From NCBI GenBank assembly GCA_002794785.1, contig NBBA01000005.1, forward strand, positions 930,001-994,000: 64,000 nucleotides of DNA. Reading direction: 5' to 3'. Below the pieces are notes generated by a model. It was not told where the DNA came from. It saw nothing but the letters and a program-made list of their open reading frames with translations, and did no database searches. Every line of letters starts with the position of its first letter. The first letter of the stretch is position 1. Positions 23,575 through 35,737 of this stretch are shown here, in pieces. The stretch comes from Coniferiporia sulphurascens (lineage: Eukaryota; Basidiomycota; Agaricomycetes; Hymenochaetales; Hymenochaetaceae). The translations under genes were made by a program, and so were the position numbers.

Positions 23575-24753
23575 TCAGGAAAACATATCACTCTGTAAAG
23601 TAAGCAGTCAGGAACGCAGGATCCATCATGCGAAGGCGGATGTACTTACAGAACCGGGCGGCATGAACTCGTCGTTGTCTGGTTCGCCGTTGGGGTTTCG
23701 AGAACCACGACCTCCCATGCCTCTCGGTCCCCCAAACAAGTTCCCGCCAGGCCCGAAAGGCCCTGGACCTACTGGATCGAACCTCGACCCGGGCGGTGCA
23801 CCCATCGGAGGCAGAAACCCATCCCCACCCCAGGGCCCTCTGCTTCCCGGACTTCCTAGACCGCGACGAGGACCAAATGCACCCCCAAAGATCGGATGGT
23901 CCGGACCCACGAACATGCCATCGCCCTGTGCAGACGGGAACAAAGGCGGCGGAGCGAAGGGATTAGGTCTTCCTTGTATGGCGATTGGATCCAAATCACG
24001 TCTGCCGATTTGAAGCGGATTCTCAGGAGATATGTGTGAGGTGAGACCAGGCGGAACTCGGGATTCGTCAGGCGGAGGACGAGAATTTTCCGGACGGACA
24101 GGCGGACGCTGGTTCTGGTTCGAAGGCTGGCCGGAACGAAGATTGGAGGCGGAGTTGGCGTCATCCGAATCTTCTGTATACCCCTCCTTTCTGAGGTGGG
24201 GGATAAGTTTTTGTATAATTTTCAGCTTGAATTGAGTAACGAAGTCTGCGACACGATTTGACGAGATGAAACCGTGTACAAGCGGAGGTGACCCCGCGGC
24301 CCCAACGACGTGAGGGAAGAAAGACGGGGACACAAAATCATTTGTCGAGATATCCAGGCTTGCGATTTTATCCGTCTACAAAGTATCGTACATTAGAGGA
24401 CTAGCTCTATCACTGGAACACTACAGGCTTGCCTCAGTGGCAATAGCATTGATAAGCGTCCGAGTACCCAGTTTCAGCACCTTCACAAGAAACTCAAGAC
24501 TGCTTTGGTCATGACGATATCTGAAAGTATAAGTTCCCGGAGCATGGATGTTCCACCCGTCAGGAAGAGCATTATCGACGAAGGCACCGACAGAAGACGA
24601 GTCGTCAACGCCAACCAGACGGAAGGCTAACACAGACAGAATCGTATGAGTAAGTGCAGCCAGCGCATCTTGAGGATAGGTAAGGGACTTGGTTGCCGGC
24701 AGAAATTCTGGCAGCGACGTCAGAAGAGCTGAAGGATCCAGTATGCTCGCCAT
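23575..24753 (-). CDS. Proteasome regulator PI31 homologue
   Basis: Homologue of PI31 (human PSMF1), which binds the 20S proteasome and influences its activity or transport. The start ATG at 24753 begins an N-terminal FP domain-like globular half (DALAALTHTILSVLAFRLVG, DGWNIHAPGTYTFRYRHDQS, then VHGFISSNRVADFVTQFKLK). The C-terminal half is the diagnostic Pro/Gly/Phe-rich tail: NPLQIGRRDLDPIAIQG, PDHPIFGG, GAPPGSRFDPVGPGPFGPGG and DEFMPPGS. The last coding exon is only 18 bases (23575-23592). It is reached over a canonical intron (GTAAGT..TTTACAG on the minus strand) and adds SDMFS-stop; reading through the intron instead would give a wrong STSAFA ending. The gene is divergent from PRP5, 180 bases between start codons. 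Confidence 0.85.
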
Positions 24754-24933
24754 GGTGGTGAAAGGTGAAGTAGATGTCTGACGTATGATACGACCGTATA
24801 GGGCAGTGACTGTGACTTAATTTTGTGTGACAACACACTTCCGGAAGCGCGGCCCCTTCAAACTGAGTTCTCTCCGTCACGGGTCAAGTTCTACTGCAGC
24901 CCGCCATCGACGCTGACGACTTCTTCAACCGCT
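24754..24933. promoter_or_regulatory. Bidirectional promoter PI31 / PRP5
   Basis: 180 bases separate the two divergent start codons and must carry both promoters. I see no clear TATA box. Confidence 0.35.
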
Positions 24934-27900
24934 ATGGCCCGTCGAGACAGGTCGCACTCACCCGACTCAGCTAACAAGAGGGTAAGACCATCTTATCGTT
25001 CTTCACCACGGTCTCCTTCGCCGACGCGGCGAAATACCCAAAGGCCCAGTGACAGGTCAAGGTACGACGACAGAGACCGAGAACGGGAGAGGGACAAAGA
25101 CAGAGACCGGGATAGGGAAAGAGACAGAGACAAATACCGCGACGACCGCTATAGAGACGACAAACGTCGTGATGCGTACCGGGACGACCGCGACCGCCGC
25201 GACAGGGACTCTCGAAGGGATGACCGCAGGCCCCGCTCCCGCTCGCGAGACCATAGAGATCGCGACCGTGATAGGCAGGCTTCTGTACCTCGCGAGCAGC
25301 GGGATTCGGGCCCTCCTGCTTCCGGTACTCCTCCCGTGGAGGACGAGAAGATGAAAGCGAAACGCGAGCGCTTGGAGGCGTGGAAAAAAGAACGTGAGGC
25401 CAAGAAAGCATTGGTTGAGGCAAAAGCGAAAGCTATGGCCCTAGCCGGGAAGTCTGCCCCTCGTAGGTACCTTTTCTTCATGTTAGTGTGCCGACAAGAT
25501 TTCATACCACTTGATTTAATGCCCCAGAGCCCTCAACCCCGTCGGGCACGTCGTCGAAGCCCACCGTGCAACTCAACCGTGCTGCGTTTGGCGGGCTCGG
25601 GTTGAAGGGCCTTCCACTGAAGCCAGACTTTTCAAAGGGTGCCGGAGCAAAAGCCGCGGTCATGGACGATGCAACGGAGACGACTCGTAAGCTAGAGAAG
25701 TTGGAGGATATGCCCGCAGTCGATATGACTATGCCTCACGGCGTAGAAAGCGTCGGCGAGAATTTAGAGGTTGACGACGATGACGAGGAGGCAAATAAGC
25801 TGGATGAAGAGAGCAAGGCGCGACTGAAAGATGGCATGGAGGTTGAAGAGGATGATGACTTGGATCCTCTGGATGCATTCATGAGCGAAGTCAAGGAGGA
25901 AGTAAAGAAAGTCAATGAGATGGACGTAAAGAAAATGATGGACGACCCTAGCTATCGCCGTCGTCTGGAGGATAATATGGACGATGACGGAGGCGCAGAG
26001 GAGGACGTCCAGGTCGCAGCGGACGAACTTGACGCTACTGACCTTAATCCCGAGGATATTCTTGCTCTTGCGGCTAAGAAAGCAAAGAAAAAGGAGCTTG
26101 CATCTGTTGATCATTCTCGCATTGCCTACGAACCTTTCCGTAAGGAATTCTATCATCCGCCTCCTGAAGTAGCGGATATGACAGATGAAGATGCCGATCT
26201 TCTGCGCCTGGAGTTAGACGGTATCAAGATTCGTGGCATTGATTGCCCCAGACCCATCACCAAATGGAGCCACTGTGGGCTTCCTGCTAGTTGGTAAGTG
26301 TTTGACCCATTTTATAATATATGCAAGTTTAAACTTTCCGTGTTATACAGCTTAGATGTTATTAAACGTCTTGGATTTACTGCCCCGACACCCATACAGT
26401 CGCAAGCTATTCCTGCTATCATGTCTGGTCGCGATGTCATTGGTGTTGCGAAGACCGGTTCCGGCAAGACAGTCGCTTTCCTTCTCCCTCTTTTCCGGCA
26501 CATAAAGGATCAGCGACCATTAGAACAAATGGAGGGCCCAATGGCTATTATTATGACCCCTACACGTGAGTTGGCAGTCCAAATACATCGCGATTGTAAG
26601 CCTTTCTTAAAGGTTTTGAACATAAGGGTAAGTCGTTATGAAAATATACTTCTGGTCCGGCAAGCTAACTCTATTTTAGGCCGTTTGTGCTTATGGTGGC
26701 TCCCCGATTAAGGACCAAATCGCGGAAATGAAGAAAGGGGCGGAGATTATTGTTTGCACGCCCGGGCGTATGATCGATTTGCTCACTGCGAACTCCGGTC
26801 GAGTGACAAATCTCAAGCGAGTAACGTACATTGTTCTCGACGAAGCCGATCGCATGTTTGACATGGGCTTCGAGCCTCAAGTTATGAAGATCGTAAATAA
26901 CATTCGTCCAGACCGCCAAACCGTCCTTTTTTCTGCGACCTTCCCCAAGCAAATGGATTCGCTCGCGCGCAAGATTCTTAAAAAACCGCTGGAAATCACA
27001 GTTGGTGGTCGGTCTGTCGTTGCGGCAGAAATTGAGCAGATCGTTGAAGTGCGCGCGGAGGACACGAAGTTCCATCGCCTCCTTGAAATTCTGGGACAGA
27101 TGTATAACGAAGATGCAGAATGCCGGACATTGATATTTGTCGACAGACAAGAAGCTGCGGACAATTTGCTACGTGAGCTTATGCGCAAGGGGTATCTCTG
27201 TATGAGTCTTCACGGCGGGAAAGATCAAGTGGATCGTGACTCGACTATCGCAGATTTCAAAGCAGGCATTGTTCCAATCGTTACTGCGACGTCTGTTGCT
27301 GCTCGTGGTCTTGATGTCAAACAGCTGAAGCTTGTAGTGAACTACGATGCTCCAAATCACATGGAAGATTACGTACACCGCGCCGGAAGAACTGGACGAG
27401 CGGGCAATAAAGGCACGTGTGTTACCTTCATTACTCCTGAGCAAGACAGATATTCCGTGGATATCTACCGTGCGTTGAAGGCCAGCGATGCAGCTGTCCC
27501 GAAAGAACTGGAGGACTTAGCAAACGGTGGGAATCATTATTTTATTTGTGAAGACTTTTGCTAAGCGTATAATGCGTGTAGGTTTCCTTGATAAAGTGAA
27601 GACCGGTAAAGCACAAGCAGCTGGCTCGGGCTTTGGAGGCAAAGGTCTTGATAGGCTTGAGAAGGAACGTGACGCTAAGGAGAAGGCCGAGCGCAAGGCT
27701 TACGGGGAAGGAGAGGAGAAGGTGGAAGAAAAGGTCGATGAAGTCACGCCGGCCGCTAAAGCGGAATCAAAAGATGAAATGACCTTCGGCAACTTCAAGG
27801 TTGAAATTAAGCGTGGCCCCGCGCCAGATTCCTCGAAGGGACAATTGGGAGTTGCCGGAGCGGCTGCTGCCGCAAGGCGCCTCGCACAGGCGAAAGAAGA

Positions 27901-28569
27901 GGAAAAGATGCAGAGCTCGTTACGAGCCGCAGAAGAGGCCGCTGCTCGAGCTGGAAAGGACACCGCGGCATACAAACAGGCACAGAGTGTTGTCTCGAAG
28001 CTGAACGCACAGCTTCGTGTGGCACGGCTCGTTGCCCAGAGCCAGACGGCATTCGAGGCGAAAGGCGGGAAGGATCCGGATGCCACGGATTTCCACGCTA
28101 TCATCCCTATCAACGATTATCCCCAGAAGGCCAGATGGCGTGTCACAAACAAGGAGACGATGGTTCAGGTGAGGTAAACCGTGCTTACTATTAAGATCTT
28201 ATTATTGATAGATAAGCAGCTCATCGACCAAACGGGCGCTTCCGTCACGAACAAAGGTTAGTCATATGTTAAGTGGTAAGGAAAGATGCTAATGATTTAA
28301 TCAGGTATCTACTACGAGCCCGGAAAGGAGCCGCCGCTGGATGGGCCGCCCAAGCTGCACTTGCTTGTTGAGTCCAACGAGGAATGGAGGGTAAGCCACA
28401 GACACCTCCTAACGGTGCGGGAGAAGCTGATATTGATGATAAAAAAAACTGACAGGTCGAGCAAGCGGTGCGAGAGATCAAGCGACTGCTGGTGGAAGCG
28501 TCGGCAGCAGCGCTCCAGGCCGAGTACCGCAATCCTACTGCGACTGCTGGACGGTACAGCGTACTCTGA
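24934..28569 (+). CDS. PRP5: Pre-mRNA splicing DEAD-box ATPase Prp5 (DDX46)
   Basis: Prp5 remodels U2 snRNP so that it can bind the intron branch site. The N-terminus is an Arg/Asp/Glu-rich RD/ER repeat (about 25040-25270) followed by a Lys/Glu helix. DPLDAFM, the motif characteristic of Prp5 and used to contact SF3b, lies at about 25864. The helicase core has [13 protein letters not shown] (Q motif), AKTGSGKT (I), PTRELA (Ia), TPGR (Ib), [14 protein letters not shown] (II), FSATF (III), ARGLDV (V) and [10 protein letters not shown] (VI). The C-terminus carries the KH-like extension ([18 protein letters not shown], then [11 protein letters not shown]). At least six introns keep frame. The ORF ends RYSVL-stop (TGA 28567-28569). 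All catalytic motifs are intact. Confidence 0.96.
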
Positions 28570-29013
28570 GATGTGGTTTCCATATGCGGCGTTTCATTGG
28601 CAAGCGAGATTTCCTGGCCGCGCTCGAGCCGGTTTGTATTGACTCTATTATCGGGAACCTTTTGTAGAAGTGTATAGCTTAATATAGTAGTGGTATCACC
28701 ACAAAGAAATCTGGTTACTAATTTACGTGTTGCGTGTATTTTAAGTCCGAAGTTCTGTGCCTTGGTAGTTAATGCGTACAGTGTACACCCATCAAGATTC
28801 ATGTAAGAACCCTGTTCGGGATAGAAAAGACACGCGGAATGATCTGGAACGGACTGAGCGGGGCGAAAGCAGCCGCGGCTGAAGCTGACCTCATGAACTC
28901 GATGTCAACGCACCGAATCAGAGGGCTGAAAAGGTCACACTTCGCCTCTGCTATGTATTCCCCCCGTCGTCTTCCCGCACTCTCTTCTCCCTCTGTCTTC
29001 GACCTCCGGCACG
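28570..29013. other. Intergenic region PRP5 - MFS transporter
   Basis: A 444-base gap containing the PRP5 3' end and the upstream region of the transporter. A pyrimidine-rich stretch (CTCTTCTCCCTCTGTCTTCG) lies directly before the transporter ATG, as is common at fungal transcription starts. No gene is supported. Confidence 0.4.
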
Positions 29014-30989
29014 ATGGACAAGGTCAAAGGTCAACTCCAGGCAGCGGACGCTGGGGCCGGCGTCGCCTCCTCTCGCTCGACAATAGTCGAGCGCGACGTG
29101 GAGAAGTCCGACATCCCCCCGGCCCTACACAAGGGCGAGGGAGAGTCCGCGCTTCCAGAGGACAAGCGTCTGGAGGCTCTCGAGCGCATAGATAATGACT
29201 GGCAACATGACCCCGAAAATCCCCGTAACTGGTTGGTGGCACTGTATTATTTTTGTCTACTTTGACAGCTAAAGATTCGCCATCTTCATACAGGGGCTTT
29301 TGGAGGAAGTGGCGTATGGCTGGCGTGGTGAGCTTCAGCCTTTGCCTATGTCGCTATCTATCTCTGGGGAGCTCATTATTCCACTTAGGTCTCTTTCTAC
29401 ACTTTTATCTCGCCAGTGTCTAGCTCGATGATGGCTCCTGCCCTGCCGCAAATTATGATTCACTATGGAATATCTAGCGTCACAATGTTGAACTTGACCC
29501 TGACCATCTTCCTGCTCGCATATGCAACCGGCCCCCTCTTCCTAAGTCCGTTAACGGAGGTCACGGGCCGGAAGTGGGTGAGTATGATGTATCTCGCGGC
29601 TCGGTCAATTTATTCAAGTTATAATCATAACACCAGGTATTACATATATCGAATGTGGCCTTCCTTGTCTTCAATCTTGCTTGTGCATTCGCACCAAATA
29701 CAGGTTCCTTGATTGCATTCCGATTTTTGGCTGGTCTGGGCGGGAGCGCTCCTGTCGCGATTGGAGGTGGAGTCATTGGGGACATGTTCGCAGAACGTGA
29801 TCGCGCTACTGCTATGGCTGTCTTCACTCTCGGTCCCCTTCTCGGCCCTGCCGTTGGACCCGTTGCCGGTGGCTTTATTGCAGAGACGATCGGCTTCAAA
29901 TGGATATTCATTGTCATTGCCATCTTCTCGGGTGTTGGCGGTGCTTGCGGTATACTTGTGCTCGAGGAGACATACGCGCCTGTCATTCAGATCAGGAGGG
30001 CACTGAAGCAGATAAAGTTAAATGGAGAGAGGACCTTCGAACACGATGTTATTCTTGAACAACACAAGGACTTTGCGCACGTAATGTGGATCAACATGTC
30101 GAGGCCTTTTGCGTTGCTTTTCGGGAGCTTCATATGCTTCATTCTCAGCCTTTACATGGGTCTGTGAGTGTAACGGTCTCACAAGTTAAGGTTTCTTCCG
30201 CTGACACGAAAGACTAGTATATACGGATATTACTACCTCATGTTTGCGACTTTCCCCACTCTTTATGAGCAAACTTACGGTTTCAGCACCGGTATAGCTG
30301 GTCTTGTAAGTCCTATATTCACACATCGGTGGGCACTGGCTTAAAGGGGCTCCAACAGGCTTACTTGGGACCAGGAATTGGATTCTGCTTCTCAACGTTG
30401 TACGGATCATTTGTGGCAGACGGCATTTATCGAAGGGTTCGTCAACGTTTCCTACCCCATTTTCGTTGTCTAAATAGTCTGGCGTTTTACAGCTTTCCGC
30501 CAAAAATGGCGGTGTGGGAAAACCGGAAATGCGTATTCCCGCGCTGATTATTGCAAGCTTTTTTGTCCCTGTTGGCCTTTTGTAAGTCGAAATAATCTTA
30601 TTACGTGTCTCCCAGAAGAGTAGTCAATAGTCTGACTTTTCTCCCACAGCTGGTATGGCTGGTCTGCACAAGCAAAAATACACTGGATCATGCCGATCAT
30701 TGGCGCTGGGATCTTTGGTTTCGCGATGATGGGCACGTTCCTCCCAATCCAGCTCTATCTCGTCGACACCTTCCGCTATGCCGCATCTGCAATCGCTGCC
30801 GCAACAGTCATTCGTTCCCTCATGGGTTTCGCCTTCCCGCTGTTCGGCGAACAGATGTTTGATGCGCTGCACGATGGCCCTGGATACTCCCTTCTCGCTG
30901 GCCTTGCGATTGTAATTGGCATACCCTTCCCTATCTGGATCTATTACTACGGGGAGAAAATCCGTGCGCGTAGCGATCTGAGCCGATAG
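29014..30989 (+). CDS. MFS drug:H+ antiporter, DHA1 family
   Basis: A 12-helix major facilitator transporter resembling fungal DHA1 multidrug/polyamine exporters of the Flr1/Tpo class. After a charged cytosolic leader (ERIDNDWQHDPENPRNW, a DHA1 signature) the protein reads FYTFISPVSSSMMAPALP (TM1), LLAYATGPLFLSPLTEVTGR (TM2 and the G.L...GR motif A), FRFLAGLGGSAPVAIGGG (TM4), GPLLGPAVGPVAGGFI (TM5, antiporter motif C), and SRPFALLFGSFICF beginning the second half. Exons are interrupted by introns of about 50-65 bases, for example between GRK-W and V-LHISNVAF. The stop is at 30987-30989. The substrate cannot be read from the sequence. Confidence 0.9.
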
Positions 30990-31770
30990 AATGCGGTTGT
31001 TGGGAAGACGATAAAAAAATCCAATTAGAACGGTACGGAAGAAAGGAGGTTAAATTTCAATCCCAGCTTCCACTTACGATTTAGTTTCTGGTAGACGTTA
31101 GTCACAGTTTGAGTTGGCTTGCGGACCGTGTCAGGTGTGCATTTTCGCTTGTACTATTTGCTTTGCTATAGCTTTTTTGTCAGTCAAGTTCCATGAGTTC
31201 GTCTCGGTTGTCATTTTTTCGCTTAATGTTCTAAAATAATGTTTCGACTTACTTCATAAGAGCAAGGTGCACTCGAGCATACTAATTCTTGAACTCAGAT
31301 GGTCAGCCTTGAACTGTTCGCATAGTATTTGTTGTCTGCTATGGCAGCCAACACGTTGGGCATAAAGTGGCTCAGTTCCCGTCCCGGCTTTACTGCCAAG
31401 CTGATTGGTGGAACCCCGTGCGTGTTACTTTGGCAGGAGGGCATTGTAATACTCCTTGCATGATTTGAGAGATATAAATAGTGGCAGGATATGGCTTACA
31501 CTTATTCGGTGTGAAAATAGTACTGAAATACGCGTGGGAACCCTAGAGGTCGATCATCACACCGTTACACATCACGGACCCACAAACGACGGGCCGCAGC
31601 CGACGGGGTTTGAATGACAAGTCGTCATATTTAATAATCAACACGTACATACACGCAATCTAGGAGACTTTTTGGTCAGTACTAGTGGCAAAAAACCATG
31701 TGGAAACAAGGCAGTCGATTCCAGACTGCACAAGTGAAGTCGGACGAAGCTCGAGTAGAGGGGACTATGC
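30990..31770. other. Intergenic region between two convergent 3' ends
   Basis: 781 bases between the transporter stop and the ferric reductase stop. This is long for a convergent gap in this window. It contains a TATAAATA at 31473-31480 without a recognisable gene after it, and CCAATCAGC-type sequence near 31392 on the minus strand. No coding frame with family-like content is seen; a non-coding transcript is possible but unsupported. Confidence 0.4.
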
Positions 31771-34065
31771 TCAGCCCTTGACCATTCCGAACGTTTCGAC
31801 ATGGAGTGTCACCGTCGGACGACCTTTCAGTACAGCTATAGGGCTGGTGATATCGGACGCTAGGGCTGATCTAACCGCAGTGGCTAGTGGAGACGGTCCG
31901 GCAACTATCATATTTTTTTGTTAGGCGGCATATTCGATTCAATCATCCAACAGCCTGGCACTTACCATCGACCGACACGGGCCCTGCCGAAACAGAGACG
32001 GCCTCTTCAATAAGTCTGTGCACATCAGGTCGGCCTCTCCTAGTCCGAAGTAAGGAGAGTGCCAGGGATGCAGACATCTTCCCCTCTGAAGAAGATGAAG
32101 ACGACGTAGGAGATGCGGAGTCGAACGAGTTGAAGTTCGATAGCATTGCATCATGTGGCTGTGATTTTTTGCCAGTTATAAAGATGCAAGGCTCTATAAC
32201 CAAGGAAAATGGAGCCGAAACGAGAGCTTCCGTCAGAAGCTTAGAAATCCAGTCTAAATGTTCTATAGAGGATGAAGTCAGCCCATGCGAAAACATGTCA
32301 TAGGAGTACGCAAATACTAACCGGGTTGACGGACGACCCATATGAAGATGGCGCGTCGACACAAAGAACTTCCTTTGCGGGCATGGCTACATAATTTGAG
32401 TCATTTTAAGGCACAAGCACTAGTGTACAAACTACTCACTGGACGAGGTCCATCAGAAGAGGCAACGTGTAAGAGACACCTGAGCCCCCAGCTATGAAGA
32501 TGCAGGTAGAGAACCTCTTCAAGTCCGGGGGACAGCCGTACGGGCCATCCAGATAGGCGGGTACGGTGAGATTCGCTCCCTTCTTCGACGCGTGGTCCCG
32601 CAACCTTTTCGTGAATCCATCTCGACCGCGGATAATGAACACAACGTCCTTTTCCTCGCCCCCCTCTGACCCGTCAAGAGCGTGTGGTATGCTCGCGATG
32701 GTAAAGGGGTGAGCCTCTGTCGGGACGCTGCTGATGGATGGAAGGACGACGTATGCATGTTGGCCGGCCGCCCAGTGTATCTTGCGGCGGAGTGTCAGGC
32801 GGATTGTATCATGTGTCAAGAGCTCGATGGATGCGTGGTGCTGTTCGTGTGATTTGCGAGACCAGACACGGTTGTTCCAGATTACACGGCCTAAACGAAG
32901 GAACCGATCCAATCCCCACACTAGCAAAGCAGGCCAAATGTAGCTGCCAAGGCTATGAAATCATCGATAAGCCTTCTACTCAAAAGTCACAACCCACGCG
33001 AGTTGGCACTTACCCCCGACTGTTTGCATGAATAAACCCAGAGATAATGAAAATGCTATACCCAAAATTATAAGCCAATTGAAAATTGAAAATATAAACT
33101 TTTTGCCCACGCGACAAGAATTATATGCGATATAAGGAAGAATTCGAAGAACTTGATTCGCATGGGCCGAATTGAGATTATCGTAGCAAGGGTGAAAGCA
33201 GTGAGGCCCACAACACCGCTCTTCATCCAACCATTAGAGAGGTCAAATTTCTCGGGGAGCCTAAAAACGATAGAAATGAGCATCGATTTAGTAGCTGTTT
33301 CCGATAAGCACCTACCCAGAAACTCCATGGGTTAATGCGTGAATCCAGAGCAGTACGAGACAGGCACGTGCACTCGCCCTATGCAAGATGTTGAGTTTTT
33401 CGTGGCCAACCCCAGTCAGGACTGCGAGGGACACCCAAATCAGTAATCTACCAACGGTGTAGAAAGAACGTGCATACAGGAAATGATGTTGTTTTTTCCC
33501 GCAAGGACCACTATAAGGGGGAGCTGACAAGATGCCAGTGTTGCAGCGCGATCTTCAAAGAAGAACGTATCTAGATCTTGTGCTACGCATGTACGTATGA
33601 GTACTTTTTTCAATATATTAGTGAAGCAAGATACATACTACTAACAAGAAGCCAGACAAGCAACGAAATAACATAACCGGCAATAAAGGTCACTTCAGTC
33701 ACAGACATGACGGAGGAGGGTCCGATGGGTACTGTCGTTCGAAAAACCAGAGTCCTGAAAGAGGTTGCGAGTGCATATGGCAGGCGATGCAAGGCGATCC
33801 TTCCTGTCCTTCCCGGGTCGACCGCTTCGAGTGGCCTCTTCTCGGAGGGAAATGAAGGCATAGAGTCGCCAAGGACGACTCGATTCGGCCTATGCTGAAG
33901 GGCAAAGATACGTGTCGACCAGTTGATTATAGTGAGTAGGCCGATGACGGCAGTGAGGAGGAGCCATAGTTCTTTGACGTATTTAGCTTGCAAAGTGGCT
34001 TTGAGTTCAATGTCTTCAGCCGTAGGTGACGACGAGGACAAGAGAGACGGGAAGATCGAGCGCAT
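31771..34065 (-). CDS. Ferric/cupric reductase transmembrane component (Fre family)
   Basis: A plasma-membrane flavocytochrome that reduces extracellular Fe(III) before uptake. The start ATG at 34065 leads into hydrophobic helices. The two bis-heme histidine pairs are visible: L-H-R then W-I-H-A in HEKLNILHRASARACLVLLW, and S-H-I then F-I-H-A formed by splicing. The cytosolic part has the FAD motif HPFTIAS, the NAD(P)H motif GGSGVSYTLPLL and a Ser-rich linker with GRPDVHRLIEEAV. The last exon reads VAGPSPLATAVRSALAS, with Ala where many Fre proteins have Cys before the GP, and ends HVETFGMVKG. The stop is TGA at 31771-31773. No iron-permease or multicopper oxidase gene lies nearby. Confidence 0.9.
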
Positions 34066-34467
34066 TATTGCTAGCTTCGAGAGATACCAGGGGTGTACGT
34101 ATTGAGGCGTGTATCCTTAGTTCCACTTGTGCTTTTAACACCGCTCGGGGGTTTACACTATTGTAAGGAATTGGCGGATGGGAAGGTGTGCACCAGTTAT
34201 GTCGTCCATTATTGCACGTCACCTTCGATTGGCACACAAATGTGCGCACCCTCCGAAGTGTAGCAGAGATAGGCATTGCTGTCGAAGAGCGAGTGTGTGT
34301 TGTGGGGTTGAATAGCATCCTCATTCGGAGATGTGGGGTAAATGGAGAAGTGTTCGGGGAAACAGGGCTTAGGATTGAGGGAGTTGCGAAGCCAACAACC
34401 GTAGGCGTGACGAACGATCATACTATCACTGAAAGTTCGGGGAGGGGTGCGGACGAAGGTACGGGTG

Positions 34468-34484
34468 TTATCTATCGGTTATCT
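34468..34484 (-). promoter_or_regulatory. Cluster of GATA motifs upstream of the ferric reductase
   Basis: Reading on the minus strand gives AGATAACCGATAGATAA, three GATA cores in 17 bases, about 400 bases upstream of the reductase start. Fungal iron repressors (Sre/Fep1 type) are GATA factors that bind such sites. Their role here is inferred from position only. Confidence 0.35.
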
Positions 34485-35032
34485 TCCGAGCTTCGTCCCG
34501 TATGGTCTCGTCGGCATTGTTTCGGTGGTCAACCGGATGAGTGTCGGGCTGGAGGATCGGCGTCTGCTTCGGGGCCGCCCATTCCAAGGGCGGGACATAG
34601 GTTGTAGGCGGAGCGATCGAGTGTGACGTACCCGGTCCGACTTGCTGATGTCATGTAAGTTTACAGGCCCATGAGAACGGTATAAGCAAGCGGCCGAGAT
34701 CATTCTCATCGAAGAGCCTCTCTAGATCCAAAAGGGACAGGATCAGCACATACGGAAGTGGGGAGCACGCCTAGCCCGGTTACTTGAGAGTCCACAGAAG
34801 GAAAACTTGCCGGTTTGGGTGAAGCTCGCCTGTATGGCACGAGAGTGTTTGCCCGACGCATAAGACGAGAAGGCGCCGAAGGCAACGAGGAGAGGCCGAG
34901 AGACGCGTGGGGTGCACCAAAAGCTTTGGTATACAGTTGTGGCTTATCAGTGGATTCGCCGAGGAATTAACAGCTTATGAAAACGCCTCAGCATCGGACG
35001 TCGCGGCCAGACAAACACAGAGAACGTATAAA

Positions 35033-35058
35033 AAAGGGTCTGTGGAAAGGGTCTGTGG
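35033..35058. repeat. Tandem 13-base direct repeat
   Basis: AAAGGGTCTGTGG occurs twice head to tail in intergenic DNA. It is probably a small slippage duplication. Confidence 0.7.
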
Positions 35059-35737
35059 CTTTGAGGAACCCTCGGCGTCCGGGATGGACGAGATGCAGGG
35101 ACACCGTACGCGTCAGGTCACCATGATGAAATTTAGGATGCCACTGCTACAACATGAGATTTGAGCGAGGAGATAAGGACGCCGTTGTCTAGACGGCTGT
35201 TCGTATAGTTTGCTTGGCCGTCAGCTATCGTGTTGATCGAACGGATCGAACGGCGGCGCTCAAGGTGGATTGCGGCCGCCAGCGCAGAGCTGGCATCCGA
35301 GCTCGTCGGGCGACACACTACAAGCTTGAGGCCACCTTACAAGTCGGACGACGACTAAAGACAGTTGAGTCTTGTCCCGTCTGATTGGAGGAGAAAAGCG
35401 TGTAGACACAATAACGTTAATGTTGAGTCGAGTCGGATGCATAATGAACAAGACGTCTGATCGAAAGTCGCGGCCGTCCATCTCGCAACTTTACGGCGCT
35501 CTTGCGCGGTCTTTGCGGACAGCCGCATATGGTAATTTTGTTATTACACCTGACGTGTCGAAAGCACACGGGCGTTTCGCCGGATGAGTAAGCAAATTGC
35601 AGCAATATATTATTCTCCAGCCGCTGCGTCCTGAGCCCGGCACGCAACTTATAAGTTCATCCCTCATCCTGGACAGACTCAGACTACACGCCCTGCACTC
35701 TCTGCGCACTCTGCAAAGACTTAAACTCCCAAGGACC

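Larger units (their letters stand above)
34066..35737. other. 1.7 kb gene-free region with GATA cluster and small tandem repeats
   Basis: This is the largest gap in the window and sits between divergent genes. No frame here resembles a protein family. Visible items are two TTATCT (GATA on the minus strand) sites plus a third TATC at 34468-34484, a tandem duplication of a 13-base unit (AAAGGGTCTGTGG) at 35033-35058 just after TATAAAAA at about 35028, and a doubled GATCGAACG near 35235-35252. The right end contains a long CT-rich leader before the aminotransferase ATG. Confidence 0.5.

Noticed and set aside
23626..23660. STSAFA as the C-terminus of PI31
   Set aside because: The sequence is intronic: a GTAAGT donor precedes it and splicing to 23592 gives PPGSSDMFS, which fits the family.
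34188..34607. 139-codon open frame upstream of the ferric reductase
   Set aside because: No recognisable protein features and antisense to the likely promoter of the reductase; no splice sites linking it to other exons.
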